Positions 33,901 through 41,636 of a stretch of DNA of 64,000 nucleotides are shown here, piece by piece. Origin of the DNA: Frateuria_A sp049727805 (GTDB lineage Bacteria; Pseudomonadota; Gammaproteobacteria; Xanthomonadales; Rhodanobacteraceae). The stretch is from assembly GCF_049727805.1 (NCBI RefSeq), contig NZ_JBCNYA010000022.1, positions 1 through 64,000 of the forward strand, given 5' to 3'. Position 1 is the first letter of the stretch; every line of letters starts with the position of its first letter. The translations under genes were made by a program, and so were the position numbers. Below the pieces are notes generated by a model. That model was given only the letters and a program-made list of their open reading frames with translations, ran no database searches and was not told where the DNA came from.

Positions 33901-34555
33901 CTTCGCCGAAGTCGGCCGGCGCCGGGCCGAGCAACGGGTTGACGACGTGCTCGAAGCTGCCGTCCTCGCGCATCCGGTCCAGCCCGTAGCGGGTGCCGAC
34001 CCAGAGGCTGCCGTCGGCCGTCTGCGCCAGCGTCCAGACCTTCTCGCTGACCAGGCTGGCCGGGTTGGCCGGGTCGTGGCCCCAGTGCCGGAACTTGCCG
34101 GTGGCCGCGTCCAAGAGGTTCAGGCCGGCGTCCAGCCCGCCGGCCCATAACCGGCCGTGCGCATCGATCAGCAGCGCGGAAATGCCGTTGTTGTAGAGCG
34201 AGCCCGGGTCACCGGAAGCGTGGCGGTAGGTCGTGAACTCCACGCCGTCGAAGCGGGCGATGCCGTTCTTGGTGCCGAACCACATCGTGCCGTCCGGCGC
34301 CTGCACCGCGGTGTAGACCAGGCTGCCCGGCAGCCCGTTGGCGCTGCCGTAGCGGCGGAACTGCGGCGTCGGCAGCACGCCGGACGAAGCCGCCCCGGTC
34401 GAGGCCGCCCCAGCCGGAGCGGAGGCCGGGACGCTGGCGCCCGCCACGGGCGTACCCAGCAGCAAGCCAACGCCCAGCAGCAGAGCGGACACCATGTGTT
34501 TCCCCCACACGCCTGAAGTCCTCAGCGGACGCATCGCAGTCCCCAGGGCCTTCAC
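30905..34555 (-). CDS. Hybrid sensor histidine kinase with two-component propeller domain
   Basis: A 1216-residue membrane kinase. A signal-like helix (about 20-40) leads to a periplasmic region of about 700 residues made of repeated Trp-Phe-Gly-Thr and Leu-Trp-Ala-Gly blades (Reg_prop) and a Y_Y_Y domain. A membrane helix (about 797-822) follows, then HisKA with phospho-His857 in Ser-His-Glu-Ile-Arg-Thr-Pro, an ATPase domain (Asn-Ala-Leu-Lys-Phe-Thr; Gly-Leu-Gly-Leu) and a receiver with Asp1136. It lacks the AraC output of Bacteroides HTCS proteins, so a separate regulator is needed; none is adjacent. GTG at 34555 or ATG at 34534 could start it. Confidence 0.92.
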   Translation of the reverse strand: MKALGTAMRPLRTSGVWGKHMVSALLLGVGLLLGTPVAGASVPASAPAGAASTGAASSGVLPTPQFRRYGSANGLPGSLVYTAVQAPDGTMWFGTKNGIARFDGVEFTTYRHASGDPGSLYNNGISALLIDAHGRLWAGGLDAGLNLLDAATGKFRHWGHDPANPASLVSEKVWTLAQTADGSLWVGTRYGLDRMREDGSFEHVVNPLLGPAPADFGEVAALYVDSRQRLWAGSAHGLFRRDPDGRWHRILPADPEQSMDAWRIDGNGDEVRIATVRGLLVVGADGRAHRFARDVLPDTNVMTSTRDHAGRLWIGTQRGLFLQDRPGGPVVPVMDRPVLYGNLPGTWVWQLYVDREGGLWVTMLDGGVAYLAPGWYSFSRYTHVPDDPSSLRDSVATTMARGRDHRHVWVGERGGRVDRLDPYSGAVEHVLSGLHGDVLGMTEGDGGRLWVAVQGALYRTQNGKADLVDPDGKMFSRPLEVEPGPDHRLYVRTFREGLFRVDPDTLAVTPVPMHHADDKMLWGAQMTLDDRGTFYYASEGGLMQLDPTHTFFEPVPGGPTGVSVEAFSFSPDGLWLATPDGLEQYRYHGDGLALVRHVDMAHGWPSVGVVDMRVDARGRVWIFGTDGLWRFDPDSGRFRSFGLQDGLSNTEFSRGFALMPDGNLYAATLGGVVAFNPDRVCEQATVPQLALTRVRVRRHGRITDLPLGPGPVEVDWRDRELGVEARVFSYVDPHANRYRFRLDGLDSNWIDVDSRGQRDFAGLGAGDYTLRVMAVGAGGAWATLARPLRIHVEAPPWARWWAWLTYAITLGLSVWMALWVWRRRIAQRHRIALAEQQRCLAEEASAAKTQFLATLSHEIRTPMTGVMGMAELLLTTPLKPEQREYTLAMQRSGGMLLKLLNDALDLARIEAGRFDLEPAPFDPRQLVDDVAQLQLGHAQAKRLTLAVELADDLPAKVVGDAVRIKQVLLNLIHNALKFTEYGSVKLRAERCADGLLFSITDTGPGIPEAAQARLFHRFEQVDGPQRRAGSGLGLAICRELVDMMGGNIGLESRLAHGTTFRVRLPLPVAEGTGTASAVSVPVDRALHVLLVEDDAIVAAVIRGQLERQRHRVCYVANGLGALAELDQSSFDLVLLDLDLPGVDGFQVARLIRQREEPDQRLPIVAITARSGGDEEARSREAGMDAFLRKPFSSENLTELFAELVPEPATRAAADPA

Positions 34556-34630
34556 GCTTTCGGCAAACCGCCGGATTCCCCTTCACGAAATGATGCCAAA
34601 AGCACGCCCCTGCCGCGACTTTACCCGATG

Positions 34631-34644
34631 TACTAATATTAGTA
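34631..34644. promoter_or_regulatory. LexA-type operator before lexA2
   Basis: TACTAATATTAGTA is a perfect 14-base palindrome ending three bases before the lexA2 ATG. It resembles the TTAG/CTAA-type LexA boxes of Xanthomonas and is unlike the E. coli CTG-CAG box. It would autoregulate the cassette. It is 76 bases from the start of the divergent kinase gene. Confidence 0.75.
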
Positions 34645-34647
34645 ACC

Positions 34648-35253
34648 ATGACCCTCACGCCCACCCGCCAGGCCCTGCTCGACTATCTGCGCCAGTACAT
34701 CGCGGCGCATGGCTGCCCGCCTTCGCAACTGCAGATCGCCGCTGCGCTGGGCCTGAAGCAGAACCGCTCGGCGCGCCTGCACCTGGAGGCGCTGGCGCGC
34801 GAGGGCCACGTCGAACTGGTGCCCGGCCAGGCGCGCGGCATCCGCCTGCGCCAGGGCGAGCCGGTGCCGACCCTCACCGTGCCGCTGCTCGGCCGCGTGG
34901 CGGCTGGCCGGCCGATCGGTTCGGACGCCGAAGTGCGCCGCGAGGTCGCATTGGACGCCGTGCTGTTCCGCCTCAGGCCGGACTACCTGCTGGAAGTGGT
35001 GGGCGACTCGATGCTGCTCGACGGCATCCTTCCCGGCGACCTGATCGGCGTGCACCGCACGCCCGAGGCACGCCACGGCCAGACCGTGGTGGCGCGGCTG
35101 GAGGGCGAGTTCACCGTCAAGCGGTTCGAGCGCAGGGGCGGCCACATCCGCCTGCTGCCGCGCAACCCGGCCTACGCACCGATCGAGGTGGATCCGCGCG
35201 CCAGCGACTTCGCCATCGAGGGCCTGTTCGCGGGGCTGGTGAGGCCCGGCTGA
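34648..35253 (+). CDS. lexA2: LexA repressor of the imuAB-dnaE2 cassette (LexA2)
   Basis: A 201-residue LexA. A winged-helix domain (about 1-68) precedes the Ala86-Gly87 self-cleavage site, catalytic Ser121 in Gly-Asp-Ser-Met and Lys158 in Val-Lys-Arg-Phe, all intact, so RecA-stimulated cleavage is expected. The recognition helix (Gln-Ile-Ala-Ala-Ala-Leu-Gly-Leu-Lys-Gln-Asn-Arg) differs from the usual LexA1 type. Being head of the imuA-imuB-dnaE2 cluster marks it as the cassette-specific LexA2. Confidence 0.92.
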   Translation: MTLTPTRQALLDYLRQYIAAHGCPPSQLQIAAALGLKQNRSARLHLEALAREGHVELVPGQARGIRLRQGEPVPTLTVPLLGRVAAGRPIGSDAEVRREVALDAVLFRLRPDYLLEVVGDSMLLDGILPGDLIGVHRTPEARHGQTVVARLEGEFTVKRFERRGGHIRLLPRNPAYAPIEVDPRASDFAIEGLFAGLVRPG

Positions 35254-35328
35254 TGACCGTCCGTGCAGGCCGGGGCGGGCATCCATCCTTCCCGGTAGCG
35301 GCCAGCATGGAAGGCCGCGCTCCGTTCG

Positions 35329-35510
35329 CCCCCATCCGCCCTTCGGGCACCTTCCCCCGTGGAACGGAGGAAGGCTCATCCTCGCGGCCGCACGCTTTCG
35401 ATCCTTCCCCCGCTTGCGGGGGAAGGTGCCCGAAGGGCGGATGGGGGAAGCCTTGCGAAACAGCCGAATCATGCGCCGTGCCCATAGCCGGACAGTGGGC
35501 TGAAGCCCAC
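35329..35510. repeat. Family B doublet and family C half-repeat inside the SOS cassette
   Basis: Two facing family B hairpins (about 35329-35375 and 35402-35450) are followed by GTGGGCTGAAGCCCAC (35495-35510), a family C core. They take up most of the 286-base gap between lexA2 and imuA, which is usually short in this cassette. No second promoter or LexA box is visible in the gap. Confidence 0.8.
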
Positions 35511-35539
35511 CCTGCAGATACACGTCCGGGTGCGCGTGT

Positions 35540-36214
35540 ATGAGCAACGTGGTCGCCCTCGATCATCTGTTCGACGCCCGCCGCCTCTGGCGCGGTCAGC
35601 CGCAGGCGCGCGCGCCTTCGCGCCAGCCGACCGGCTTCCCGCTGCTGGATGCGGCGCTGCCCAGCGGCGGCTGGCCCGAGGCTGCTCTGAGCGAGGTGCT
35701 GCTGCCGCTGGACGGCGTCGGCGAACTCGGCCTGCTGTGGCCCACGCTGGCGCGCCTGACGCAGGCCGGCGGCCGGGTCGCGCTGGTCGCCCCGCCCTAC
35801 CTGCCCTTCCCTGCCGCCTGGGCCAACGCCGGCGTGCAGTTGGAGCGGCTGCAGGTCGTGCGCGCCGATCCGCGCGACGCCGCCTGGGCGACCGAACAAT
35901 GCCTGCGCTCGGCCGCCTGCGCCGCGGTGCTGTGCTGGCCGCAGCAGGCCGACGACCGCACGCTGCGCCGCCTTCAACTGGCGGCGGAAACCGGCCAGTG
36001 CCTGGGGCTGGCGATGCGCCCCGCGTCGGCCGCCGTGCATGCCTCGCCCGCGGCGCTGCGGCTGGCGCTGGAAACGAACCCCGCGCGCCTGCGCATGCTC
36101 AAGTGCCGCGGCGGCAACCCGCCGGCGCAGCCGTTGTCCTGGCCGTTGCCGACCGGTCCATCCTCCACACCGGTCCCGGACAGCCCAGCCGCGGCCGTTC
36201 CGGATCGCGCCTGA
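35540..36214 (+). CDS. imuA: ImuA, mutasome scaffold protein
   Basis: A 224-residue RecA-like protein without a usable Walker A motif: Leu-Pro-Ser-Gly-Gly-Trp-Pro-Glu-Ala stands where RecA has its P-loop region. It shows Leu-Ser-Glu-Val-Leu and Ala-Leu-Val-Ala-Pro-Pro-Tyr-Leu-Pro-Phe, typical of ImuA. In the ImuA-ImuB-DnaE2 mutasome it supports error-prone bypass of DNA damage. The C-terminus is Pro/Ser-rich. It is 10 bases upstream of imuB. Confidence 0.88.
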   Translation: MSNVVALDHLFDARRLWRGQPQARAPSRQPTGFPLLDAALPSGGWPEAALSEVLLPLDGVGELGLLWPTLARLTQAGGRVALVAPPYLPFPAAWANAGVQLERLQVVRADPRDAAWATEQCLRSAACAAVLCWPQQADDRTLRRLQLAAETGQCLGLAMRPASAAVHASPAALRLALETNPARLRMLKCRGGNPPAQPLSWPLPTGPSSTPVPDSPAAAVPDRA

Positions 36215-36224
36215 GGCGCACGCC

Positions 36225-37628
36225 ATGCTGTGGGCCTGCATCCTGCTGCCGCAACTCGCGCTCGACGGCGTGCTGCGCCGCCACGCCACCCCGGACGAAC
36301 CGCTGGTACTGGTCGAGGGTCCCGTGCAGCGGCGCGTGCTGCGCGCGGTCAACGCCGCGGCGAAAGCGCAAGGACTGCGCGCCGGCTTGCCGCTGGCCAC
36401 CGCGCAGGCGATCTGCGCGCGCTTCGCGGTGGTCGAGCACGACCCGGCCGACACCGCGCGCTGGCACGATTTCCTCGCCGCCTGGGCCTACCGCTACGGC
36501 GCGCAGGTCAGCCGGCAGATGCCCGCCTCGCTGCTGGTCGAGGTGGAGGCGAGCTTCCGCCTGTTCGGCCAGTGGCCACGGATGGAAGCCATGATGCGCG
36601 AGGAACTGGCCGCGCTCGGCTTCCGTCACCGCATCGCGCTCGCGCCCAACCCGTGGGCCGCGCGCGCGCTGGCCGGCGTGCACGACGGCCTGGCGATCAC
36701 CCACGACGCACCGCTGCGCCAGGCGCTCGGCCAGTTGCCGGTGGAACGCGCCGGGCTTCCACCCGAGGCTGCCGCCAGCCTGCGCCGCATGGGCCTGCGC
36801 AAACTCGCACAGGTCTATGCGTTGCCACGCGCAGCGTTGGGCCGACGCGTGGGCACCGACACCCTCGACCAGCTCGACCGCCTCACCGGCACGCTGGCCA
36901 CGCCGCTGGACTGCTACCAGCCGCCGGACCATTTCGAATCGCGCATCGAGTTCAACTACGAGGTCGGCGCCACCGGCCAGTTGCTGTTCCCGCTGCGCCG
37001 CATGACCGGCGACCTCGCCGCCTACCTCGCCGGCCGCGACGGCGGCGTGCAGCGTTTCGTGCTGAAGCTCGAACACGAGCGCGGCGCCGCCACCGAAGTG
37101 CCGGTCGGCCTGCTCGCGCCCGAACGCGATCCAGCCATGCTGTTCGAACTGGCCCGCGGCCGGCTCGATCCCGTGCAACTGGCCGCGCCGGTGCGCGCGC
37201 TGCAACTGATCGCGCGCGAGCTGCCGCCGTTCGTGCCGTCCGGCCGCGACCTGTTCGACGTGCGCCCGCAACAGGCGGTGCCGTGGGAGCAATTGCGCGA
37301 ACGCCTGCGCGCGCGACTGGGCGACGATGCCGTGCACGGCCTGGCGGCGCATGCCGACCACCGCCCCGAACGTGCCTGGCGCGACCACGGCGACAGCGCC
37401 GCGGCACCGCCGCTCCCACGCCCCGGCTGGTTGCTGCCGCAGCCGATCCCGCTGCGCGAGCGCGCGCCGCGCATCCTGGCCGGTCCCGAACGCATCGAGA
37501 GCGGCTGGTGGGACGGCGACGTGCGGCGCGACTACTACGTCATCGAAACCGCCGCCGGCCAACGCGCCTGGGCCTACTGCCCGGTCGGCGAGCGCGAGGG
37601 CTTCATGCTGCACGGGTGGTTCGCATGA
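36225..37628 (+). CDS. imuB: ImuB, Y-family polymerase-like mutasome hub
   Basis: A 467-residue protein of the DinB/UmuC fold. The N-terminal strand, normally carrying a catalytic Asp, reads Ile-Leu-Leu-Pro-Gln-Leu-Ala-Leu-Asp-Gly, and Leu-Val-Glu-Val-Glu-Ala-Ser replaces the usual Asp-Glu pair, so it is likely catalytically dead, as known for ImuB. It bridges the beta clamp, ImuA and DnaE2. The stop overlaps the dnaE2 ATG by four bases. Confidence 0.92.
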   Translation: MLWACILLPQLALDGVLRRHATPDEPLVLVEGPVQRRVLRAVNAAAKAQGLRAGLPLATAQAICARFAVVEHDPADTARWHDFLAAWAYRYGAQVSRQMPASLLVEVEASFRLFGQWPRMEAMMREELAALGFRHRIALAPNPWAARALAGVHDGLAITHDAPLRQALGQLPVERAGLPPEAAASLRRMGLRKLAQVYALPRAALGRRVGTDTLDQLDRLTGTLATPLDCYQPPDHFESRIEFNYEVGATGQLLFPLRRMTGDLAAYLAGRDGGVQRFVLKLEHERGAATEVPVGLLAPERDPAMLFELARGRLDPVQLAAPVRALQLIARELPPFVPSGRDLFDVRPQQAVPWEQLRERLRARLGDDAVHGLAAHADHRPERAWRDHGDSAAAPPLPRPGWLLPQPIPLRERAPRILAGPERIESGWWDGDVRRDYYVIETAAGQRAWAYCPVGEREGFMLHGWFA

Positions 37629-40600
37629 ACACGCCACCCGCTTCCTCTCCACCTGCTTTTATCAAGGCAGAGGACGAGGCACCCGCCAGAATGCCAGACC
37701 CGAGCGAACCCGCGGGCGAGCAACCCCGCGAAGCTCCCGACCCCTTCCCCAAATACGCCGAGCTCCACTGCCTCTCCGCCTTCAGCTTCCAGCGCGGCGC
37801 CTCACTCGCCATCGAGTTGTTCGAGCGCGCGAAGCAACAGGGCTACAGCGCCCTCGCCATCACCGACGAATGCACGCTCGCCGGCATCGTGCGTGCGCTG
37901 GAGGCTTCGCGCGAAACCGGCATCAAGCTGATCGTCGGCGGCGAGTTCCAGTTTGCCGACGGCCCGAAGTGCGTGCTGCTGGTCGAGAACCAGCAAGGCT
38001 ATGCACGGCTGTGCCAGCTCATCACCGCCGCGCGCCGCCGCGCGCCCAAGGGCAGCTACGAATCGTTGCGCGAGGACCTGGGCGATACCGAAGGCCTGCT
38101 CGCGCTGTGGCTGCCCAGTCCGGAGCCGGACGAAACCGAAGCCGCCTGGTTGAAGGAGCGCTTCCCCGACCGCTGCTGGCTCGCCGTCGAACTGCACCGC
38201 GGCCCCGACGACGACACGCGCCTGACCACCCTGCGCGCCCTGGGCGAACGCCTGGCGCTGCCGCTGGTCGCCACCGGCGACGCGCACATGCACGTGCGCG
38301 CCCGCCGCCCGCTGCAGGACGTGATGACCGCGATCCGCCACCACACCACCGTGGCGCAGGCCGGTCACCGGCTGTTCCCCAACGGCGAGCGCCACCTGCG
38401 CACGCGCCGCGCGCTTTGCGCCATCTATCCGCCCGAACTGCTCGCGACAAGCGTGGCGATCGCGCAGCGTTGCAGTTTCAAGCTGGAGGACCTCGACTAC
38501 ACCTATCCGCACGAACTGGTGCCGGAAGGACACACGCCGACCACCTGGCTCCGGCACCTGGCCGAGGAAGGCGCGTGCTGGCGCTGGCCGGCCGGCGTGC
38601 CGGCAAAGGAGCGCAAGCAGATCGAAGACGAACTGGCGCTGATCCAGACCAAGAAGTACGAGTCCTACTTCCTCACCGTGCACGACATCGTTCGCTTCGC
38701 GCGCTCACAGAAGATCCTCTGCCAGGGCCGTGGCTCGGCGGCCAACTCGCTGGTCTGCTATGCACTCGGCATCACCGAAGCCGATCCGGCAACGAGCAAC
38801 CTCCTTTTCGAGCGCTTCATCTCGGCCGATCGCGACGAGCCACCGGACATCGACGTGGATTTCGAGCACGAGCGCCGCGAGGAAGTCCTGCAATACGTCT
38901 TCGACCGTTACGGCCGCGACCGTGCTGCGCTGACCGCGGTGGCCACCGAATACCGTGGCCGCGGCGCGGTTCGCGACGTGGCGCGTGCGCTGGGCATGTC
39001 GCCGGAGCTGGCCGGCGAGCTGTCATCCACGCTGGATCGCTGGAGCGGCGAGGTGCCGCCGTCGGACCGCCTGCGCGAGCGCGGCTTCGATCCGGACACG
39101 CCGCTGATCCGGCAGGTGCTTGCGCTCACCGTGCAACTGATCGGCTTCCCGCGCCATCTCTCCCAGCACCCGGGCGGCTTCATGATTTCCGAGCATCCGC
39201 TCTCGACGCTGGTGCCGGTGGAGAACACCGCGATGGACGGTCGCACGGTGATCCAGTGGAACAAGGACGACCTGGACACCATGCGCATGCTCAAGGTCGA
39301 CTGCCTCGCGCTGGGCATGCTCACGGCGCTGCGCAAGACCTTCGACCTGCTGAGCGCGAACGGCCGCGGCGACTACACCATCGCCGGCATCAACAAGGAT
39401 AAAAAGGACGACAAGCCGACCTACGACATGATCAGTCGCGCCGACACCATCGGCGTGTTCCAGATCGAATCGCGCGCGCAGATGGCGATGCTGCCGCGCC
39501 TGAAGCCACGCGAGTTCTACGACCTGGTGATCGAAGTGGCGATCGTGCGGCCCGGCCCGATCCAGGGCGACATGGTGCATCCCTACCTGCGGCGGCGGAA
39601 TGGCGAAGAGCCGGTCGACTATCCATCGGACAAACTTAAGAACGTCCTGAAGCGAACGCTGGGCGTCCCGCTGTTCCAGGAACAGGTAATGCAGATCGCC
39701 ATGGAAGCTGCCGATTTCAGCGGCAGCGAGGCCGATGCCCTGCGCCGTTCGATGGCGGCATGGAAACGCCACGGCGGCCTGGAACCGCACCGCGACAAGC
39801 TGCTTGCCGGCATGGCGAAGAACAACTACAGCCGTGAGTTCGCCGAACACCTGTTCGAACAGATCAAGGGCTTCGGCAGCTACGGCTTTCCCGAATCGCA
39901 CGCGGCCAGCTTCGCCCTGCTCGCCTACGTCAGCAGTTGGCTCAAATGCCACGAACCGGCGGCGTTCGCCTGCGCGCTGATCAACTCCGCACCGATGGGC
40001 TTCTACTCGCCCGACCAGTTGCTGCAGGACGCGCGCCGCCACGGCATCCACACGCTGCCCGTCGACGTGCGCCACAGCGACTGGGACTGCACGCTGGAGC
40101 CCGAGCGCGACCCACGCCTGCAGCCGGCGATCCGCATAGGCCTGCGATTGATCCGCGGCTTCTCCGAAACGACCGCCCAGGACATCGTGGCAGCCCGCAG
40201 GCAACGCCCGTTCGCCGACGTGGCCGACCTCAGCGTCCGCGCGAAGCTCGACCGCCGCGACCAGGCCCTGCTCGCCGATGCCGGCGCGCTGCGCGCGCTG
40301 GCCGGCCATCGTCATCGCGCGCGCTGGGCGATCGCCGGCGTGGAACCGCAGTTGCCGCTGTTCCCAGGCTCGACGCCCGAAACCGAGACCATCGCGCTGC
40401 CGCTGCCCACCCGTGGCGAGGACCTGCGCGCCGACTACGCGCTCACCGGCACCACGCTGGGCCCGCATCCGCTGCGCCTGCTGCGCCCGCGGCTGCGCGC
40501 GCGGCACTACCGCGCCTCCAACGAACTGGCCGCGCTGCCCAATGGCCGGCCGGTGCGCGTGGCCGGCATCGTCACCCTGCGCCAGCAGCCGCAGACTTCC

Positions 40601-40828
40601 AGCGGCGTGGTGTTCCTGACCATCGAGGACGAGCACGGGCTGACCAACGTGGTGATCTGGCGGCGCGTCGTGCTGCGCCAGCGCCGCGTACTGCTGGCCT
40701 CGCGGCTGCTTGCGGTGGAAGGACACCTGGAAAGCCAGCACGGCGTGCAGCACCTGATCGCGCACACGCTGGAAGACCTGACGCCGATGCTGGGCGAGCT
40801 GGACGTGCGCTCGCGGGATTTCCACTGA
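37625..40828 (+). CDS. dnaE2: Error-prone DNA polymerase DnaE2
   Basis: A 1067-residue C-family polymerase. It opens with a linker of about 45 residues, then the PHP domain (Tyr-Ala-Glu-Leu-His-Cys-Leu-Ser-Ala-Phe-Ser-Phe). Catalytic acids lie in Pro-Asp-Ile-Asp-Val-Asp-Phe, and the C-terminal OB fold has Val-Arg-Val-Ala-Gly-Ile-Val. It performs translesion synthesis within the SOS mutasome. The length is standard. It converges on the udgX-like gene across a family C repeat. Confidence 0.96.
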   Translation: MNTPPASSPPAFIKAEDEAPARMPDPSEPAGEQPREAPDPFPKYAELHCLSAFSFQRGASLAIELFERAKQQGYSALAITDECTLAGIVRALEASRETGIKLIVGGEFQFADGPKCVLLVENQQGYARLCQLITAARRRAPKGSYESLREDLGDTEGLLALWLPSPEPDETEAAWLKERFPDRCWLAVELHRGPDDDTRLTTLRALGERLALPLVATGDAHMHVRARRPLQDVMTAIRHHTTVAQAGHRLFPNGERHLRTRRALCAIYPPELLATSVAIAQRCSFKLEDLDYTYPHELVPEGHTPTTWLRHLAEEGACWRWPAGVPAKERKQIEDELALIQTKKYESYFLTVHDIVRFARSQKILCQGRGSAANSLVCYALGITEADPATSNLLFERFISADRDEPPDIDVDFEHERREEVLQYVFDRYGRDRAALTAVATEYRGRGAVRDVARALGMSPELAGELSSTLDRWSGEVPPSDRLRERGFDPDTPLIRQVLALTVQLIGFPRHLSQHPGGFMISEHPLSTLVPVENTAMDGRTVIQWNKDDLDTMRMLKVDCLALGMLTALRKTFDLLSANGRGDYTIAGINKDKKDDKPTYDMISRADTIGVFQIESRAQMAMLPRLKPREFYDLVIEVAIVRPGPIQGDMVHPYLRRRNGEEPVDYPSDKLKNVLKRTLGVPLFQEQVMQIAMEAADFSGSEADALRRSMAAWKRHGGLEPHRDKLLAGMAKNNYSREFAEHLFEQIKGFGSYGFPESHAASFALLAYVSSWLKCHEPAAFACALINSAPMGFYSPDQLLQDARRHGIHTLPVDVRHSDWDCTLEPERDPRLQPAIRIGLRLIRGFSETTAQDIVAARRQRPFADVADLSVRAKLDRRDQALLADAGALRALAGHRHRARWAIAGVEPQLPLFPGSTPETETIALPLPTRGEDLRADYALTGTTLGPHPLRLLRPRLRARHYRASNELAALPNGRPVRVAGIVTLRQQPQTSSGVVFLTIEDEHGLTNVVIWRRVVLRQRRVLLASRLLAVEGHLESQHGVQHLIAHTLEDLTPMLGELDVRSRDFH

Positions 40829-40838
40829 GGGCGTGGGC

Positions 40839-40860
40839 GGTGGGCTGAAGCCCACCCTAC
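40839..40860. repeat. Family C hairpin between dnaE2 and udgX
   Basis: GGTGGGCTGAAGCCCACC plus CTAC. The palindrome sits in the 28-base convergent gap and its outer bases encode the TAG stop of the udgX-like gene. It probably works as a hairpin terminator from both sides. Confidence 0.75.
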
Positions 40861-41519
40861 GGCAGTGTCTTCAGCATGCCGGCGACCTCACGCAGGTCCG
40901 CCACCAGTTCCTCGAACGCCGCGTGCCGCTTCTCCTCTTCCGGCATGCGCAGCACGGCGGACGGATGCCAGGTCGCCAATCCTTGCGCGCCCTCGCCCAG
41001 CGATCGCCACACGCCGCGCTCGCGGGTGATGCGGAAGGCGTTGCCGAACATCGTCTGCGCCGCCATAGCGCCCAGTCCCACCACCAGCCTGGGCTTCACC
41101 CGCAGCAGTTCGGCGGCCAGCCACATGCGGCAGGCGGCCTGCTCGGCGGCGTTGGCGCGCTTGTGCAGCTTGGCGGTGCCGCGCGTCTCGTACTTGAAGT
41201 GCTTGACGGTGTTGGTCAGGTACAACGTCGAACGGTCCAGCCCCGCCTGGCCCAGCGCGCGGTCGAGCAGTTGCCCGGCCGGGCCGACGAACGGCACACC
41301 CTCACGATCCTCGTGCAGGCCCGGCTGCTCACCGATCAGCATCACCTGCGCGGCGGCCGGCCCCTGGCCGAACACGGTCTGCGTGCCGTAGCGCCACAGC
41401 GGACAGGCGTGGCAGTCGCGCGCCTTGCGTCGCAGCGTGGTCAGCGTGCCGTCCGGCACCTCGTCCACCGGCTTGGCCAGTGGAACGCCGAAGGGATTGG
41501 GCACGGGACGCGTTGGCAT
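40857..41519 (-). CDS. udgX: UdgX-like uracil-DNA glycosylase
   Basis: A 220-residue UDG-superfamily protein. Motif A is Gly-Glu-Gln-Pro-Gly-Leu-His-Glu-Asp (63-71), the UdgX form rather than the family 4 Gly-Glu-Ala-Pro-Gly. Val-Lys-His-Phe-Lys-Tyr leads to an extra loop Arg-Gly-Thr-Ala-Lys-Leu-His-Lys, whose His119 aligns with the His of UdgX that forms a covalent bond with the abasic site. Motif B is His-Pro-Ser-Ala-Val-Leu-Arg (185-191). Cys36, Cys39 and Cys130 are candidate cluster ligands. The usual Lys-Arg-Arg-Ile-His is changed to Thr-Ala-Lys-Leu-His. It converges on dnaE2. Confidence 0.88.
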   Translation of the reverse strand: MPTRPVPNPFGVPLAKPVDEVPDGTLTTLRRKARDCHACPLWRYGTQTVFGQGPAAAQVMLIGEQPGLHEDREGVPFVGPAGQLLDRALGQAGLDRSTLYLTNTVKHFKYETRGTAKLHKRANAAEQAACRMWLAAELLRVKPRLVVGLGAMAAQTMFGNAFRITRERGVWRSLGEGAQGLATWHPSAVLRMPEEEKRHAAFEELVADLREVAGMLKTLP

Positions 41520-41636
41520 GGCCCACAGACGCTAGCGCCCGCGGGGTGAATCCACCGGCAAGAGCCAACCACGCACCAATCCATACAATCGATGGCGCAA
41601 ACACGACTTCCAACACGCGGGAATCTGCAATTCGAG

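Noticed and set aside
30317..34150. Plus-strand open frame of more than 1200 codons through tRNA-Phe and opposite the hybrid kinase
   Set aside because: The minus-strand kinase has clear domains over the whole stretch, and this frame runs through a tRNA gene and a terminator. It is a reverse-frame shadow.
34648..35253. LexA gene as the main genome-wide LexA1
   Set aside because: It leads imuA-imuB-dnaE2, and its recognition helix differs from the usual type, so the cassette-specific LexA2 is more likely.
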